Source: an uncultured Clostridium sp.
GTDB lineage: Bacteria > Bacillota > Clostridia > Clostridiales > Clostridiaceae
DNA: 64,000 nucleotides
Assembly: GCA_900540255.1 (NCBI GenBank)
Contig: UQFE01000007.1
Location: 1 to 64,000 of the forward strand
Reading direction: 5' to 3'
This document shows positions 27,024 to 35,935 of the stretch, in pieces. How positions within the stretch are numbered: position 1 is the stretch's first letter; each line of letters starts with the position of its first letter. Under the pieces are notes generated by a model, which saw only the letters and a list, made by a program, of their open reading frames with translations, was not told where the DNA came from and did not search any database. The position numbers were made by a program, and so were the translations under genes.

Positions 27024-28058
27024 CTACTTATGAGATTCTATTAATTTAGCAATTTTTCTCCCTGCAGCTTCATCTGTTACTAAAACAGCCTTTTCATTGT
27101 TCATTTCAGTAGCAATAATTGCTTCAACTTTATTTTCTCCTGCGGCTACAGCAATATGTGTGTTAATTTTCTTTGAGTCATTGAAATTTATTCCAATTGG
27201 TGTGTTTTCTGAAACTACTTGTGAATTTTTATTAAAATAACATCCATAAGCTTCACCAACTGCTCCAATACTTTTAAGTTTACTTATATATTCCTCTGAT
27301 AATCCACGCTTTTTAGCCATGTGAATTGCATTTCCTATTCCATAAATTAAAATATCTGCATTATGAATATTATCAATAACTTCTTTTATTTGTTTTTCTT
27401 TAAGAAGTCCTTCTAAAACATTCATACTGACATTTTCTGGAATATGAAGTAATTTATAAGTACCATCAAGCTTGTTTGCTAATGATGCAGCTAAATAATT
27501 AGCTTGACTTTCAACGTTTCTTCCCATTCCGCCTCTAGCTGGAATAACAAGAATATCTGAAACATTATTTATCTTAGGGAAAGCTTCCACAACTTCCTTA
27601 ATTGTACTTCCTCCAGTTATGGCTATTATATCATGATCCTTAATGATATTTTTTACATAGTTAGCTGCTGCTTTACCTAGTTCCTTAATTGTTTCTGGAT
27701 TTTCATTAACATTTCCTGGAACTATTACAACATCTTTTACACCTAAAAATGATTTAATACATTTCTCAATGTCATTTAATCCCTTAATTTGATAAATAAA
27801 TTCTTTTAATCCCTCTAAGACATTTTGTCCATCTTTTGTAACTGTCATACCAGGGGTATTTATTTCTATTAAGTTTTGTGATTTTAATAAATCAATTTCA
27901 TTTCTAACTACTCTTTCACCAAGATCTAGTTCACTTGCTAGCATTCTTCTTCCAATAGGTTGGTTATAATAAATTGTTCTTAAAACATTATATCGTTTTT
28001 CAAGAACTTCTACTAGCTCAGGAACTATCTTCTTTTGCAATTCTAATATTTCCTGCAC
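27024..28058 (-). CDS. cggR: central glycolytic genes regulator CggR
   Basis: This SorC/DeoR-family repressor of the glycolytic operon senses fructose-1,6-bisphosphate. The N-terminal winged helix (about 20-75, with IGRRMLASELDLGERVVR) is followed by a sugar-phosphate-binding domain containing ITGGSTIKEV and VIPARGGMGRNVE. I start it at the GTG at 28058, giving 344 residues, because AGGAGGGG lies just upstream and the protein then aligns with the start of the Bacillus CggR. A reading from 28112 would translate the operator. It is the first gene of the cggR-gap-pgk-tpiA unit. Confidence 0.93.
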   Translation of the reverse strand: MQEILELQKKIVPELVEVLEKRYNVLRTIYYNQPIGRRMLASELDLGERVVRNEIDLLKSQNLIEINTPGMTVTKDGQNVLEGLKEFIYQIKGLNDIEKCIKSFLGVKDVVIVPGNVNENPETIKELGKAAANYVKNIIKDHDIIAITGGSTIKEVVEAFPKINNVSDILVIPARGGMGRNVESQANYLAASLANKLDGTYKLLHIPENVSMNVLEGLLKEKQIKEVIDNIHNADILIYGIGNAIHMAKKRGLSEEYISKLKSIGAVGEAYGCYFNKNSQVVSENTPIGINFNDSKKINTHIAVAAGENKVEAIIATEMNNEKAVLVTDEAAGRKIAKLIESHK

Positions 28059-28084
28059 TTCAGCCCCTCCTTTTGGACTAAAAA

Positions 28085-28112
28085 TGTCCCAGCAATGACT
28101 TTTATGTCCCAC
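28085..28112 (-). promoter_or_regulatory. CggR operator (two direct repeats)
   Basis: On the minus strand TGGGACATAAAAGTCA and TGGGACATTTTTAGTC occur with a 20-base period. This fits the Bacillus CggR operator layout CGGGACN6TGTC repeated every 20 bases. It starts a few bases after the predicted transcription start, suiting a roadblock mode of repression. The second half extends to about 28077. Confidence 0.85.
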
Positions 28113-28119
28113 ATTTATT

Positions 28120-28148
28120 ATTATAAAACAGATATCTAAAATTTGAAA
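28120..28148 (-). promoter_or_regulatory. cggR-gap promoter
   Basis: The -35 TTTCAA (28143-28148) and -10 TATAAT (28120-28125) have a 17-base spacer on the minus strand. They sit directly upstream of the CggR operator. The 250 bases further upstream are AT-rich, with nothing else recognised apart from a repeated GGAATATT. Confidence 0.75.
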
Positions 28149-28402
28149 GTCTTTCTAGTAATTTTTTTTATATTTTTTTCTTTTTTTAATTAAATTTATT
28201 AAATTTAGGTATATTTAATATAATTAATATATTTATTTTCTAAATTTACCTTTATATTTTATGTATTTTGATATTACTATATTCAAAAACAATATTCCAC
28301 TTCCCCCTTAATATTCCAAGGTAGATGTTTATTTTTTTCATTGATTTTTAATATTTTAAACTGCTTATTTATAATACTTTAATTAATATTCCTTATGAAA
28401 AA

Positions 28403-28500
28403 GGGGATGACGCATTAAGAATAAATACTACAATATATTGTGTTGATTTTTATTTTTTAAAACAATATATTGTGTATAAAAGTTTCAGTGCGTCAGCCCC
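28403..28500. repeat. repeat family A, copy 3 (98 bp)
   Basis: GGGGATGACGCATT pairs with AGTGCGTCAGCCCC with a single bulge or mismatch. It has both inner ACAATATATTGT palindromes. It ends 11 bases after the stop codon of the second degV gene, so it may act as its terminator. Confidence 0.9.
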
Positions 28501-28511
28501 AAATATGATAA

Positions 28512-29348
28512 CTATTTTTCAATAAAGAAAATACCACATGCTTTAATTCCTGAATGTATTCCAACTGTACATCCAACTTTAGCATCTATATAATTCACAT
28601 CATTTTCTTCAAAATATTTCTTTAATCCTAAATAAATTTCTTGATTTAAAATTTCTAATAATACTATTGGAGACTCCATATCTACATTTCCATTTTCAAA
28701 ATCAGAAATTATTTTCTTTAAGGCTTTTTTACTTCCTCTAACCTTATCTTTAACAGCCATTTTCCCATCTTTTACTTCTAAAATAAGTCTTAAGCCTAAA
28801 ACACTACCTATAGTACCTGCTGTTTTAGAAAGTCTTCCACCTCTTACTAAGTTTTCTAATGATTCAAATCCTAATGAGCTTCTTACCTTTGGAATTAACA
28901 CCTTAATTTTTTCTTCAATTTCAATAATACTATCTCCATTATCTCTAAATTCACAAGCTTTTAATGCTAAAACTCCTAATCCTGAAGTTACATTTTTAGA
29001 ATCAATTACAACAATATCATCACTTTCTAAAATATTTTTTGCTATGCAAGCTGATTGGTAAGTTCCACTCATTTCTGATGATAAAAGTAATGCTACTATT
29101 TTATAACCTTCATCTAAATATTTTTTAAATACTTCCTCAAATCTGTTTGGTGTAACTTGAGCTGTAGTTGGAAGAATATTATCTTTTTCTATTCTTTCTA
29201 ACATTTGATGAATGTTTATTTCAACTCCATCTAAGTAGCTTTCTTCTCCAAAGTTAATTAATAAAGGTAAAACTTCAATTCCCTTTTCTTTAATAAGATC
29301 TGCAGGTAAATCTAAAGTACTATCAGTAATAATCTTAATTTTTTCCAT
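28512..29348 (-). CDS. DegV-family fatty-acid-binding protein (second paralogue)
   Basis: This is a 278-residue FakB-type protein with KIITDSTLDL, LPTTAQVTP, SSEMSGTYQSA and RGGRLS motifs. It is similar in layout to the protein at 20522-21388 but differs in much of the sequence, so the two may bind different fatty acids. GGGGG precedes the ATG at 29348. It is encoded 20 bases after trmL and is probably cotranscribed with it. Confidence 0.88.
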   Translation of the reverse strand: MEKIKIITDSTLDLPADLIKEKGIEVLPLLINFGEESYLDGVEINIHQMLERIEKDNILPTTAQVTPNRFEEVFKKYLDEGYKIVALLLSSEMSGTYQSACIAKNILESDDIVVIDSKNVTSGLGVLALKACEFRDNGDSIIEIEEKIKVLIPKVRSSLGFESLENLVRGGRLSKTAGTIGSVLGLRLILEVKDGKMAVKDKVRGSKKALKKIISDFENGNVDMESPIVLLEILNQEIYLGLKKYFEENDVNYIDAKVGCTVGIHSGIKACGIFFIEK

Positions 29349-29368
29349 ACAAGTACCCCCTATCATTA

Positions 29369-29830
29369 TTATTTCATATTTGGAAATCCAATTTGTTTTA
29401 ATGCTTCATAAGCTATTATTGCTACAGTATTTGATAAGTTTAAGCTTCTTGTGCTACTTTTAACCATAGGTACTCTTATTCCCATATGAGCATTATGTAC
29501 ACTTTCTGGAACACCTGAAGATTCTCTTCCAAACATTATAAAATCTCCATCTTGGAATTTTTCATCAGAATATATATTTCCTCCATGAGTAGTTGATAAA
29601 AATATTCTTCTATCTCCATACTTAGCTATAAAATCTTCATATGATTCATGAACTTCTAATTTTAAGTCCTTCCAATAATCTAATCCTGATCTTCTAACAG
29701 CCTTATCATCAATGCTAAACCCTAAAGGTTTTATTAAATGAAGAGTTGAATCAGTTAATACACAAGTTCTTGCAATATTTCCTGTATTTTGTGGTATTTC
29801 TGGTTGATATAAAACTATATTTAAATTCAA
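29369..29830 (-). CDS. trmL: tRNA (cytidine/uridine-34-2'-O)-methyltransferase
   Basis: This SPOUT-class enzyme methylates the wobble nucleotide of tRNA-Leu. The 153 residues carry VLYQPEIPQNTGNIAR (about 5-20), FGRESSGVP (about 100-108) and the knot segment RVPM..S.RSLNLSNTVAI near the C-terminus. I take the TTG at 29830 as the start because GGAAGG lies eight bases before it; the GTG at 29839 overlaps that site. Confidence 0.92.
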   Translation of the reverse strand: MNLNIVLYQPEIPQNTGNIARTCVLTDSTLHLIKPLGFSIDDKAVRRSGLDYWKDLKLEVHESYEDFIAKYGDRRIFLSTTHGGNIYSDEKFQDGDFIMFGRESSGVPESVHNAHMGIRVPMVKSSTRSLNLSNTVAIIAYEALKQIGFPNMK

Positions 29831-29851
29831 AAATTTCACCTTCCAAAATAA

Positions 29852-29879
29852 AAAGTAAGATGTTATAACATCTTACTTT
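29852..29879. terminator. 28-bp perfect palindrome, terminator of the HAD gene
   Basis: AAAGTAAGATGTTA is followed directly by its reverse complement, flanked by A- and T-rich bases. It lies between the HAD gene stop and trmL and is the likely terminator of the HAD gene. Confidence 0.65.
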
Positions 29880-29958
29880 ACACTATTTATATATATTTTA
29901 TGATACTATATAGTCCTTTAATAGTCAAAGTATTTTACACTTTGTTAATTTTTTAAGT

Positions 29959-30789
29959 TTATTTTAATATAAACTTTTCAATAGCCTTTGCTACACCATC
30001 TCTTTTATTAGTATCTGTTATATAATCTGCTATATTTTTAACTTCAGATATTGCATTTCCCATTGCAATTCCCAAGCCTGCTAACTTAATCATTGATATA
30101 TCATTTTCATTGTCACCAATACAAACTAACTCTTCTTCTTTAATTTTATATTTGTCAAGTAATGATTTAATTGCATTTCCTTTTGATACATCTTTATAAT
30201 TAATTTCTAAACTATGATCCCCTGATGCAAAACAATCTACACTATTTAATTTATTTATTTCATCTTTTATTTTAATCATAGTTGATTTAAGTGGTGTAAA
30301 AACAATACTTTTATCTACTTCTTCCTTATTAAATATATTTATCCAACATTCTTGACTTTTTACAATTTCATATTCTACTTGTAAATGCTCAAAAAAATGT
30401 TGTTTTGTCATATAACTTTTAGTAGCTGTTTTAGTAATCCAATTGTTACAATAAATCATATTTCTTGTGTTAAATTGAAAAAAGGAATTATATTTTATTA
30501 ATATTTTTAATATTTTAATACACTCATCTTTAGGAATACCACATTCATATATAACCTCATTATTTTTTTGATCAATAACAATTGCTCCATTTGCCGCTAT
30601 TACAGGAGAATCTACACCTAAAAGTTTTGAAAAATATGCTGCATTATTATACAACCTACCTGTTGTTACAACTATTTCAATTCCTTTATCATGTGCTTGT
30701 TTTATTGCATTTTTATTTCTCTCTGAAATTCTTTTCCTTTTCCCTAATAAAGTACCATCCATATCTATACATATCATTTTATACTTCAT
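29959..30789 (-). CDS. Cof-type HAD-superfamily sugar phosphatase
   Basis: This is a 276-residue cytoplasmic phosphatase. The DxD motif is in CIDMDGTLLGK (7-17), motif II in VVTTGR, motif III Lys near KGNAIKSL and motif IV GDNENDISM (about 222-230). The type IIB cap domain lies in between. Members of this family act on sugar phosphates, nucleotides or flavins with broad specificity; no particular substrate can be named. It is a single-gene unit. Confidence 0.88.
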   Translation of the reverse strand: MKYKMICIDMDGTLLGKRKRISERNKNAIKQAHDKGIEIVVTTGRLYNNAAYFSKLLGVDSPVIAANGAIVIDQKNNEVIYECGIPKDECIKILKILIKYNSFFQFNTRNMIYCNNWITKTATKSYMTKQHFFEHLQVEYEIVKSQECWINIFNKEEVDKSIVFTPLKSTMIKIKDEINKLNSVDCFASGDHSLEINYKDVSKGNAIKSLLDKYKIKEEELVCIGDNENDISMIKLAGLGIAMGNAISEVKNIADYITDTNKRDGVAKAIEKFILK

Positions 30790-30865
30790 TGTAAAACTCC
30801 TTATAATCTGATCTTAAAACATAAATTCATATAATATATTTTATAAATACCTTCTATGAAATGTT

Positions 30866-30929
30866 AAAAAGTCATAATATCATGCTATTGACATTTTACA
30901 TCTTTAACACATATTATGACAACTTTTTT
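30866..30929 (-). terminator. candidate terminator of the VanW-family gene
   Basis: GTCATAATAT and ATATTATGAC form an exact stem around a loop of about 30 bases, flanked by A- and T-runs. It starts some 45 bases after the gene's stop codon. The large loop makes it less certain than the others. Confidence 0.5.
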
Positions 30930-30973
30930 TAATTTACACTTTTTAAATTTTATCAATTCACAGAATACTCTAT

Positions 30974-32440
30974 TTATTGCGGTACTACTTGCTCTTGATT
31001 ATCTTGCTCTGGCTTTGCTTCTACTGGAGTTTGTTCTTGTGCCTTTTTAGTTCCTACACTTACAACTTGATTTTTAGCTGTATAAATGTCTGTTGAAATA
31101 AGTTCCTTATTTATTTGCACCCCATTTTGATAAGTAACTAAATAACCACTAGCTTTACATCCATTAACTCCAGATGATGTTACAATTCTTGTTCCTTCAT
31201 TTAAAGTAGAGTCTTTAACTTCTTCTGTTCCATAATTATAAGTTTCTAATATTTCATTAACAAGTTCATAAGTTTTTCCATTCATTGCTTCCTTGTTACC
31301 AAAAATATTAAATACAACTCTGTTTCCTGATAAATATCCTTGAATATATATTGGAAAATCATAAGTATTTACAAATTTATAATCAATGTATCCAGCTGCA
31401 ACTGTTGCATCTAATCCTGGTGCTGCATATCCAACTGTCATTGAATGATTTCTTCTTTCTGTAGATCTTATATTAGCCTGAATTATAGCTCTATAAAGAG
31501 TACTTGATACTTGACATACACCACCACCGTAATCAGGAACTATTTTAGATCCTACATATGTATTTGCTTTTTTATATCCTCTTTCAGCAGTTGTTGGTCC
31601 TATAGTATTATTATAACTAAATTCATCTCCTGGCATTAATAGTGTTCCATTAATATATCCACTAGCTATTCTCAAATTTTCTACTCTTCCTGAATCATTA
31701 TTACTAAAAGTAGTTGAATAAGATGATATTATTCCATCTATTTTATTTAATGATTTAGATGTGATTTTTGGAGAATATTCATGCATTTCAACTGATACCT
31801 CTTCAAATTTTTCAGGATCTGGATCTATACATGCCTTAATTTTATTTGTTAATTCCTCTGTATCTATACTTTTTCCATTAGAACCTGGTATAACTGAAAT
31901 ATTACCTCCATTAATTGAAATAGATGCATCTACTGCATTAATTTTAACTTGCCCGTTAACATAATTTACAAATTCATTAACCTTTTCTTCATCATAGCTT
32001 AATACAGTATCAACTTTTACATCTATACCATTTTCTATCATTTTCTTTTTATCAAATAAACTTGAATCTTTCCCATATTGTAACGCTTTTTCTACAGTTT
32101 CACTAGCACTTACTGATGGGGTGATATCTGAATATTTTAACTCAAATTTTTTATCTCCAACTGTAACCTTTATATTTTTATTTCCAATTAAAGAAACTAA
32201 CTCTTCATTAAGTATATTTATTGCTTCTTCTTTTGTTTTACCACCTAGGTCTATACCATAAGCTTGTACACCTGGATATATTCTTTCTTTCCACCCAGCA
32301 ACTTTATTTTCAACACTAATAATATAAGCTCCTATAATACCTGCACCTAATACTATAACAGTAGATGCTATAATTATTATGTTTTTGTTTTTGCCTATAA
32401 TGTTTTTTAACTTTCCATCCTTTGCTTTTTCACTATTCAC
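30974..32440 (-). CDS. VanW-family cell-surface protein with peptidoglycan-binding domain
   Basis: This is a 488-residue membrane-anchored surface protein. A short cytoplasmic tail and one transmembrane helix (about 20-42) are followed by PG_binding_4-like repeats (about 55-245). The VanW domain (about 265-390) contains LMPGDEFSYN and YGGGVCQVSSTLY, and a G5-like strand domain precedes a Pro/Gln-rich tail. The role of VanW is unknown; wall binding is inferred from the domain. I choose the GTG at 32440 because AGAGGAG lies seven bases upstream; a TTG at 32461 would place that site inside the gene. Confidence 0.85.
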   Translation of the reverse strand: MNSEKAKDGKLKNIIGKNKNIIIIASTVIVLGAGIIGAYIISVENKVAGWKERIYPGVQAYGIDLGGKTKEEAINILNEELVSLIGNKNIKVTVGDKKFELKYSDITPSVSASETVEKALQYGKDSSLFDKKKMIENGIDVKVDTVLSYDEEKVNEFVNYVNGQVKINAVDASISINGGNISVIPGSNGKSIDTEELTNKIKACIDPDPEKFEEVSVEMHEYSPKITSKSLNKIDGIISSYSTTFSNNDSGRVENLRIASGYINGTLLMPGDEFSYNNTIGPTTAERGYKKANTYVGSKIVPDYGGGVCQVSSTLYRAIIQANIRSTERRNHSMTVGYAAPGLDATVAAGYIDYKFVNTYDFPIYIQGYLSGNRVVFNIFGNKEAMNGKTYELVNEILETYNYGTEEVKDSTLNEGTRIVTSSGVNGCKASGYLVTYQNGVQINKELISTDIYTAKNQVVSVGTKKAQEQTPVEAKPEQDNQEQVVPQ

Positions 32441-32577
32441 AACCTTACTCCTCTCACTCAAAAATATATATAATTGCTTAAAATTGCATTATAACTTTAA
32501 TTATATTCTATTCCTTAAATTAATACAATTAATAAAATTATTACAATTCATAAAACTATTTTATTTATAAATTATAA

Positions 32578-32692
32578 AATAAAAAGAATAGCCTTTCTTT
32601 TTTGTATATTTACGTTTAGTTATTGTTTACACTTTCTTTTTTTATATACAAATCACCATTAACGCTATTCTTTTACTTTTAATAAAATTGTC
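32578..32692. other. intergenic hairpin region upstream of the tandem repeats
   Basis: AAAAGAATAGC near 32582 and GCTATTCTTTT near 32664 could pair over a long loop. The bases between are T-rich and hold nothing else I can identify. Confidence 0.35.
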
Positions 32693-33023
32693 TAAATCAA
32701 AGATTTAGAATCAATATGAAACTCCTCCTCCTAAACGTCAGATGAGTACACTAAAGTGTACTTTCAGCTAGCCAAATTAAAAATTTGGAGCTTCAAGCAA
32801 GTTCGATTAGCTAAATCAAAGATTTAGAATCAATTTATGAAACTCCTCCTCCTAAACGTCGGATGAGTACACTAAAGTGTACTTTCAGCTAACCAAATTA
32901 AAAATTTGGAGCTTCAAGCAAGTTCGATTAGCTAAATCAAAGATTTAGAATCAATTTATGAAACTCCTCCTCCTAAACGTCGGATGAGTAAGTTCGATTA
33001 GCTAAATCAAATATTTAGAATCT
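32693..33023. repeat. repeat family C: tandem array of about 120-bp units
   Basis: Units begin with TAAATCAAAGATTTAGAATC at 32693, 32812, 32933 and, truncated, 33003, giving periods of 119 and 121 bases. Each full unit holds GAAACTCCTCCTCCTAAACG, the hairpin GTACAC-TAAA-GTGTAC, the hairpin CCAAATTAAAAATTTGG and GCTTCAAGCAAGTTCGATTA. The third unit has lost its middle section. The array sits after the GH25 gene's stop codon and may contain its terminator. Confidence 0.9.
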
Positions 33024-33026
33024 CAC

Positions 33027-33968
33027 TTATATTGTAAAGCTACTTCTCCTTTTGGATGTTTCTCCATCATTATCAAATGCTTCTATGCTTATTTTTATTG
33101 GGCCACTTACTTTGAATGGTAATTGATTTGTGTTTATAGAAAAACTAGTATCTTTTGCATCTACTGTACCAATCCAATAATTATTTGCAAAAATATTATA
33201 TCCAACTAAATCTGTATCAGTATTCTTTTTCCAACTTATATTTAATGTATTTCCCTTTCTACTTACAGTAAGTCCAGAAACATTTCTTGGTTGAGTCAAT
33301 AAATCTATACTATTTGGTCCCCAATTAGCATCTACTTTACTAGTTACTCCTGCAACTGTTGCTGATTCACTATATTGCCATACTCTCCATCTTGTCCATC
33401 CACCTACATCTGGTGGAACTGGAGCATTTCCACTAATTGCAGTATAATAAGCAATCCATAATATCATATTTTTTAATGGATAACCCTTATTAGGTATAAA
33501 GAAATTATTATAAATTTCAACAAAAAATACTCCTGTATAAAGCATTAATCTTCTTCTTGTCTTCTTTTCAAATCTGATTTTAAATCTTTCAATCCAATTT
33601 ATTAATGCTTGTGTAGAAATGGATTTATCTGTAGGAGTTTCAACATCTAATACCGGAAACAAATCACCATAATCCTTTTCTCCAAATGCATCTTGAAGTA
33701 TATTTATAAAATCATCACACTGAGAATCTGCTGTAGTTAAATCATAACTTGGAACTCCAAAATGATAAGCTCCTACTGGTATTTTCATACTTCTTGCATT
33801 TCTAGCAAACTCTAAAAACTTTCTATCAACTCTAAACCTACCAGTTGCTGATCCAGAAGACCGTAAATATAAAAAATCTATAGTTGTTGCAAGTACTGTA
33901 AAATCAACTCCTTGTGAATACTCATTGATATCTATCCCAAATAAGCTTTTATCACTCTTATTTTGCAT
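33027..33968 (-). CDS. GH25 muramidase (lysozyme) with C-terminal Fn3-like domain
   Basis: The 313-residue protein is predicted to cut the N-acetylmuramyl-glucosamine bond of peptidoglycan. The GH25 barrel (about 8-205) has the first Asp in GIDINEYSQG and the DxE pair in FPVLDVETP (about 100-108). A fibronectin type III-like domain (about 215-313) follows. There is no signal peptide or membrane segment, so export would need another route or lysis. The ATG at 33968 follows GGGAGGA. A 48-bp palindrome ends just upstream of this ribosome site. Confidence 0.88.
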   Translation of the reverse strand: MQNKSDKSLFGIDINEYSQGVDFTVLATTIDFLYLRSSGSATGRFRVDRKFLEFARNARSMKIPVGAYHFGVPSYDLTTADSQCDDFINILQDAFGEKDYGDLFPVLDVETPTDKSISTQALINWIERFKIRFEKKTRRRLMLYTGVFFVEIYNNFFIPNKGYPLKNMILWIAYYTAISGNAPVPPDVGGWTRWRVWQYSESATVAGVTSKVDANWGPNSIDLLTQPRNVSGLTVSRKGNTLNISWKKNTDTDLVGYNIFANNYWIGTVDAKDTSFSINTNQLPFKVSGPIKISIEAFDNDGETSKRRSSFTI

Positions 33969-33976
33969 AAGTCCTC

Positions 33977-34024
33977 CCATAAATAAATTCCTTAGTATTA
34001 TAATACTAAGGAATTTATTTATGG
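33977..34024. repeat. 48-bp perfect palindrome upstream of the GH25 gene
   Basis: The 24 bases from 33977 are the exact reverse complement of those from 34001, with no loop. On the minus strand the right arm ends in TTTATGG, and the ribosome site GAGGA follows immediately. There is no T-run, so a regulatory hairpin or operator is likelier than a terminator. Confidence 0.85.
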
Positions 34025-34173
34025 TTACAAGTAATTTTTAGTTAGTGATAAGTGGCAAGTGATAAGTTAATGAGGAAACTTTCTTAGGGAGTTTCTAAAA
34101 TTATATTTATTAAATTCAGCCTAAGCTAAATTTCTTCCTTAACTTGCCACTTAAAACTTGTCACTTGAAACTA
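34025..34173. repeat. repeat family B, copy 3
   Basis: The flank TTAGTGATAAGTGGCAAGTG leads to a GAAACT..AGTTTC hairpin, an AT linker, a TTCAGC/GCTAAA hairpin and CTTAACTTGCCACTT. The terminus CACTTGAAACTA provides the TAG stop codon of ddl (34171-34173). Confidence 0.8.
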
Positions 34174-35082
34174 GAATAGGCTTCTAACTAAAATTGATGT
34201 TTCTATTATTTTATCTAATAGTTCTGAATAGCTTATATTTTTTGCTGCTGCACTTTTAGGGAAAAGACTTGCTGGAGTCATTCCTGGTAATGTGTTAACT
34301 TCTAATATATATGGAACTCCATTTTTATCTACTATCATATCAACTCTAGCATATACTTTGCATTTTAACGCCTTATAAGTATCTAATGCCATTTTCTCAA
34401 CTTCTTTATGAAGATTTTCTTCTAATTCTACAACTATTTCATCAGCACCATTAGCTGCATACTTTTGAGTATAATCAAAGAAATCTAAATGTGGTTTTAT
34501 TGCTATAACAGGCCACATTTCACCATCAAATATAGGGCAAGTTATTTCTTCACCTTCAATAAACTCCTCAATCATAACTTCACAATCCCACTTTAATCCT
34601 TCTTCAACTGCTGCTCTTATTTCACTTTTTTCTTTTACTTTAAATGTTGCAACACTTGAACCTCCATTAGTAGGCTTAACAAATACAGGGTATCCCATTT
34701 CTTCTATTTTATCATAATCAATTTCATCAACTGATGAAACATTTATCCATCTTGCTGTTCTAATATCATTAGCTTTTAATACTCTTTTAGTAAAATCCTT
34801 ATCCATACATATACCAGAACTTATAGGTCCACATCCTGAATATGGTATATCTAAAGTTTGAAGCACAGATTGAACAGTTCCATCTTCACCAAATTTTCCA
34901 TGAAGAGCTAATAACGCAAAATCTAATCCTTTAACCTTAGTTATTATATCTTCTTTATCATCAATAACTACTGGTATTACTTCATATTTACTTTTATCTA
35001 TTTTCTCTACTATAGAATTACCACTTTTAAGCGAAATTTCTCTTTCTGAAGAAATTCCACCCATTATTACTCCAACTTTCAT
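34171..35082 (-). CDS. ddl: D-alanine--D-alanine ligase
   Basis: This ATP-grasp enzyme makes the D-Ala-D-Ala dipeptide of peptidoglycan. The 303 residues show GGISSEREISLKSG (about 8-21), LHGKFGEDG (about 60-68), VFVKPTNGGSSV (about 134-145) and the C-terminal EVNTLPGMTPASLFP. The length is that of the shorter DdlB type. The stop codon falls at the end of a repeat, so the last residue may derive from the insertion boundary. No VanX or VanH is present, so this is the normal housekeeping ligase. Confidence 0.96.
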   Translation of the reverse strand: MKVGVIMGGISSEREISLKSGNSIVEKIDKSKYEVIPVVIDDKEDIITKVKGLDFALLALHGKFGEDGTVQSVLQTLDIPYSGCGPISSGICMDKDFTKRVLKANDIRTARWINVSSVDEIDYDKIEEMGYPVFVKPTNGGSSVATFKVKEKSEIRAAVEEGLKWDCEVMIEEFIEGEEITCPIFDGEMWPVIAIKPHLDFFDYTQKYAANGADEIVVELEENLHKEVEKMALDTYKALKCKVYARVDMIVDKNGVPYILEVNTLPGMTPASLFPKSAAAKNISYSELLDKIIETSILVRSLF

Positions 35083-35244
35083 TAAAATCCTCCCAATTTA
35101 AAATAAATATATTTATCTCTTTCATTGAAAGTAAAATATAAAATTCATTATATATATTTAAACTTACAATCTTAATAGAAATTCATTTATAATTATATCA
35201 TATAAACTTTAATATTCCTACAATTTACATTAATAACTACTCTT

Positions 35245-35889
35245 TTATAATTTAATATTTTTTTTATTTTCTTTATAATATTTACATCTATTAGTAAGTG
35301 GACATTCTTCACACTTAGGATTTCTAGCCATACATAGCCTTCTTCCGTGAAATATTAATAAATGATGCGTAAGGCTCCATTCCTTTTTAGGAAGTTCCTT
35401 TTGCAATTGCATTTCAACTTCTAAAACATTATCTGAATCTGCAAGTGCTAACCTATTAGATACTCTAAAAACATGAGTATCAACTGCAATTGATGGAACT
35501 CCAAATGCATTTGATAATACCACATTAGCTGTTTTTCTTCCAGCTCCAGCTAAACTTGTTATTTCATCCATTGTTTTAGGAACTTCTCCATTAAATTTAC
35601 TTTTCAATTGATTGCACATAATTAATATGTTTTTTGCTTTACTTCTATAAAGACCTATTTGTCTAATCCTATTTTCTAATTCATCAATTGATAATGTTAA
35701 AAATGCATCTAAATCTGGATACTCCTTAAATAAATCCTTTGTAACTTCATTTACTTTTTTATCAGTAGTTTGAGCAGATAAAATTGTTGCTACTAACAAT
35801 TGAAATGGAGTTTCATAGTTTAATTCACATTTTGCATCTGGATATAATCTTTTTAATTCTTCTAATATTAATTTAGTCCTTTGTTTCAA
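35245..35889 (-). CDS. nth: endonuclease III
   Basis: This is a base-excision-repair glycosylase/AP lyase for oxidised pyrimidines. The 214 residues contain LSAQTTDKKVNEV, the helix-hairpin-helix with the catalytic Lys (LAGAGRKTANVV, about 113-124), the catalytic Asp in AVDTHVFR (about 139) and the C-terminal iron-sulfur motif C-x6-C-x2-C-x5-C. It follows the plsC-like gene by 46 bases and is probably in the same long transcript as cysK-cysE-queG. Confidence 0.95.
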   Translation of the reverse strand: MKQRTKLILEELKRLYPDAKCELNYETPFQLLVATILSAQTTDKKVNEVTKDLFKEYPDLDAFLTLSIDELENRIRQIGLYRSKAKNILIMCNQLKSKFNGEVPKTMDEITSLAGAGRKTANVVLSNAFGVPSIAVDTHVFRVSNRLALADSDNVLEVEMQLQKELPKKEWSLTHHLLIFHGRRLCMARNPKCEECPLTNRCKYYKENKKNIKL

Positions 35890-35935
35890 TTTTTAATCCC
35901 TCCATATTTTAATTCTTAATTAAAATATTTTTATA

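Noticed and set aside
28059..28112. An 18-residue N-terminal extension of CggR
   Set aside because: It would be translated from the operator repeats, and a perfect ribosome site precedes the later GTG that fits the known start of the family.
32693..33023. A CRISPR array
   Set aside because: Units are about 120 bp of nearly identical sequence with no unique spacers, and no cas genes are present.
34171..35082. A vancomycin-resistance context because ddl lies close to a VanW-family gene
   Set aside because: No vanH, vanX, vanS or vanR homologue is present, and VanW-family proteins are common outside resistance clusters.
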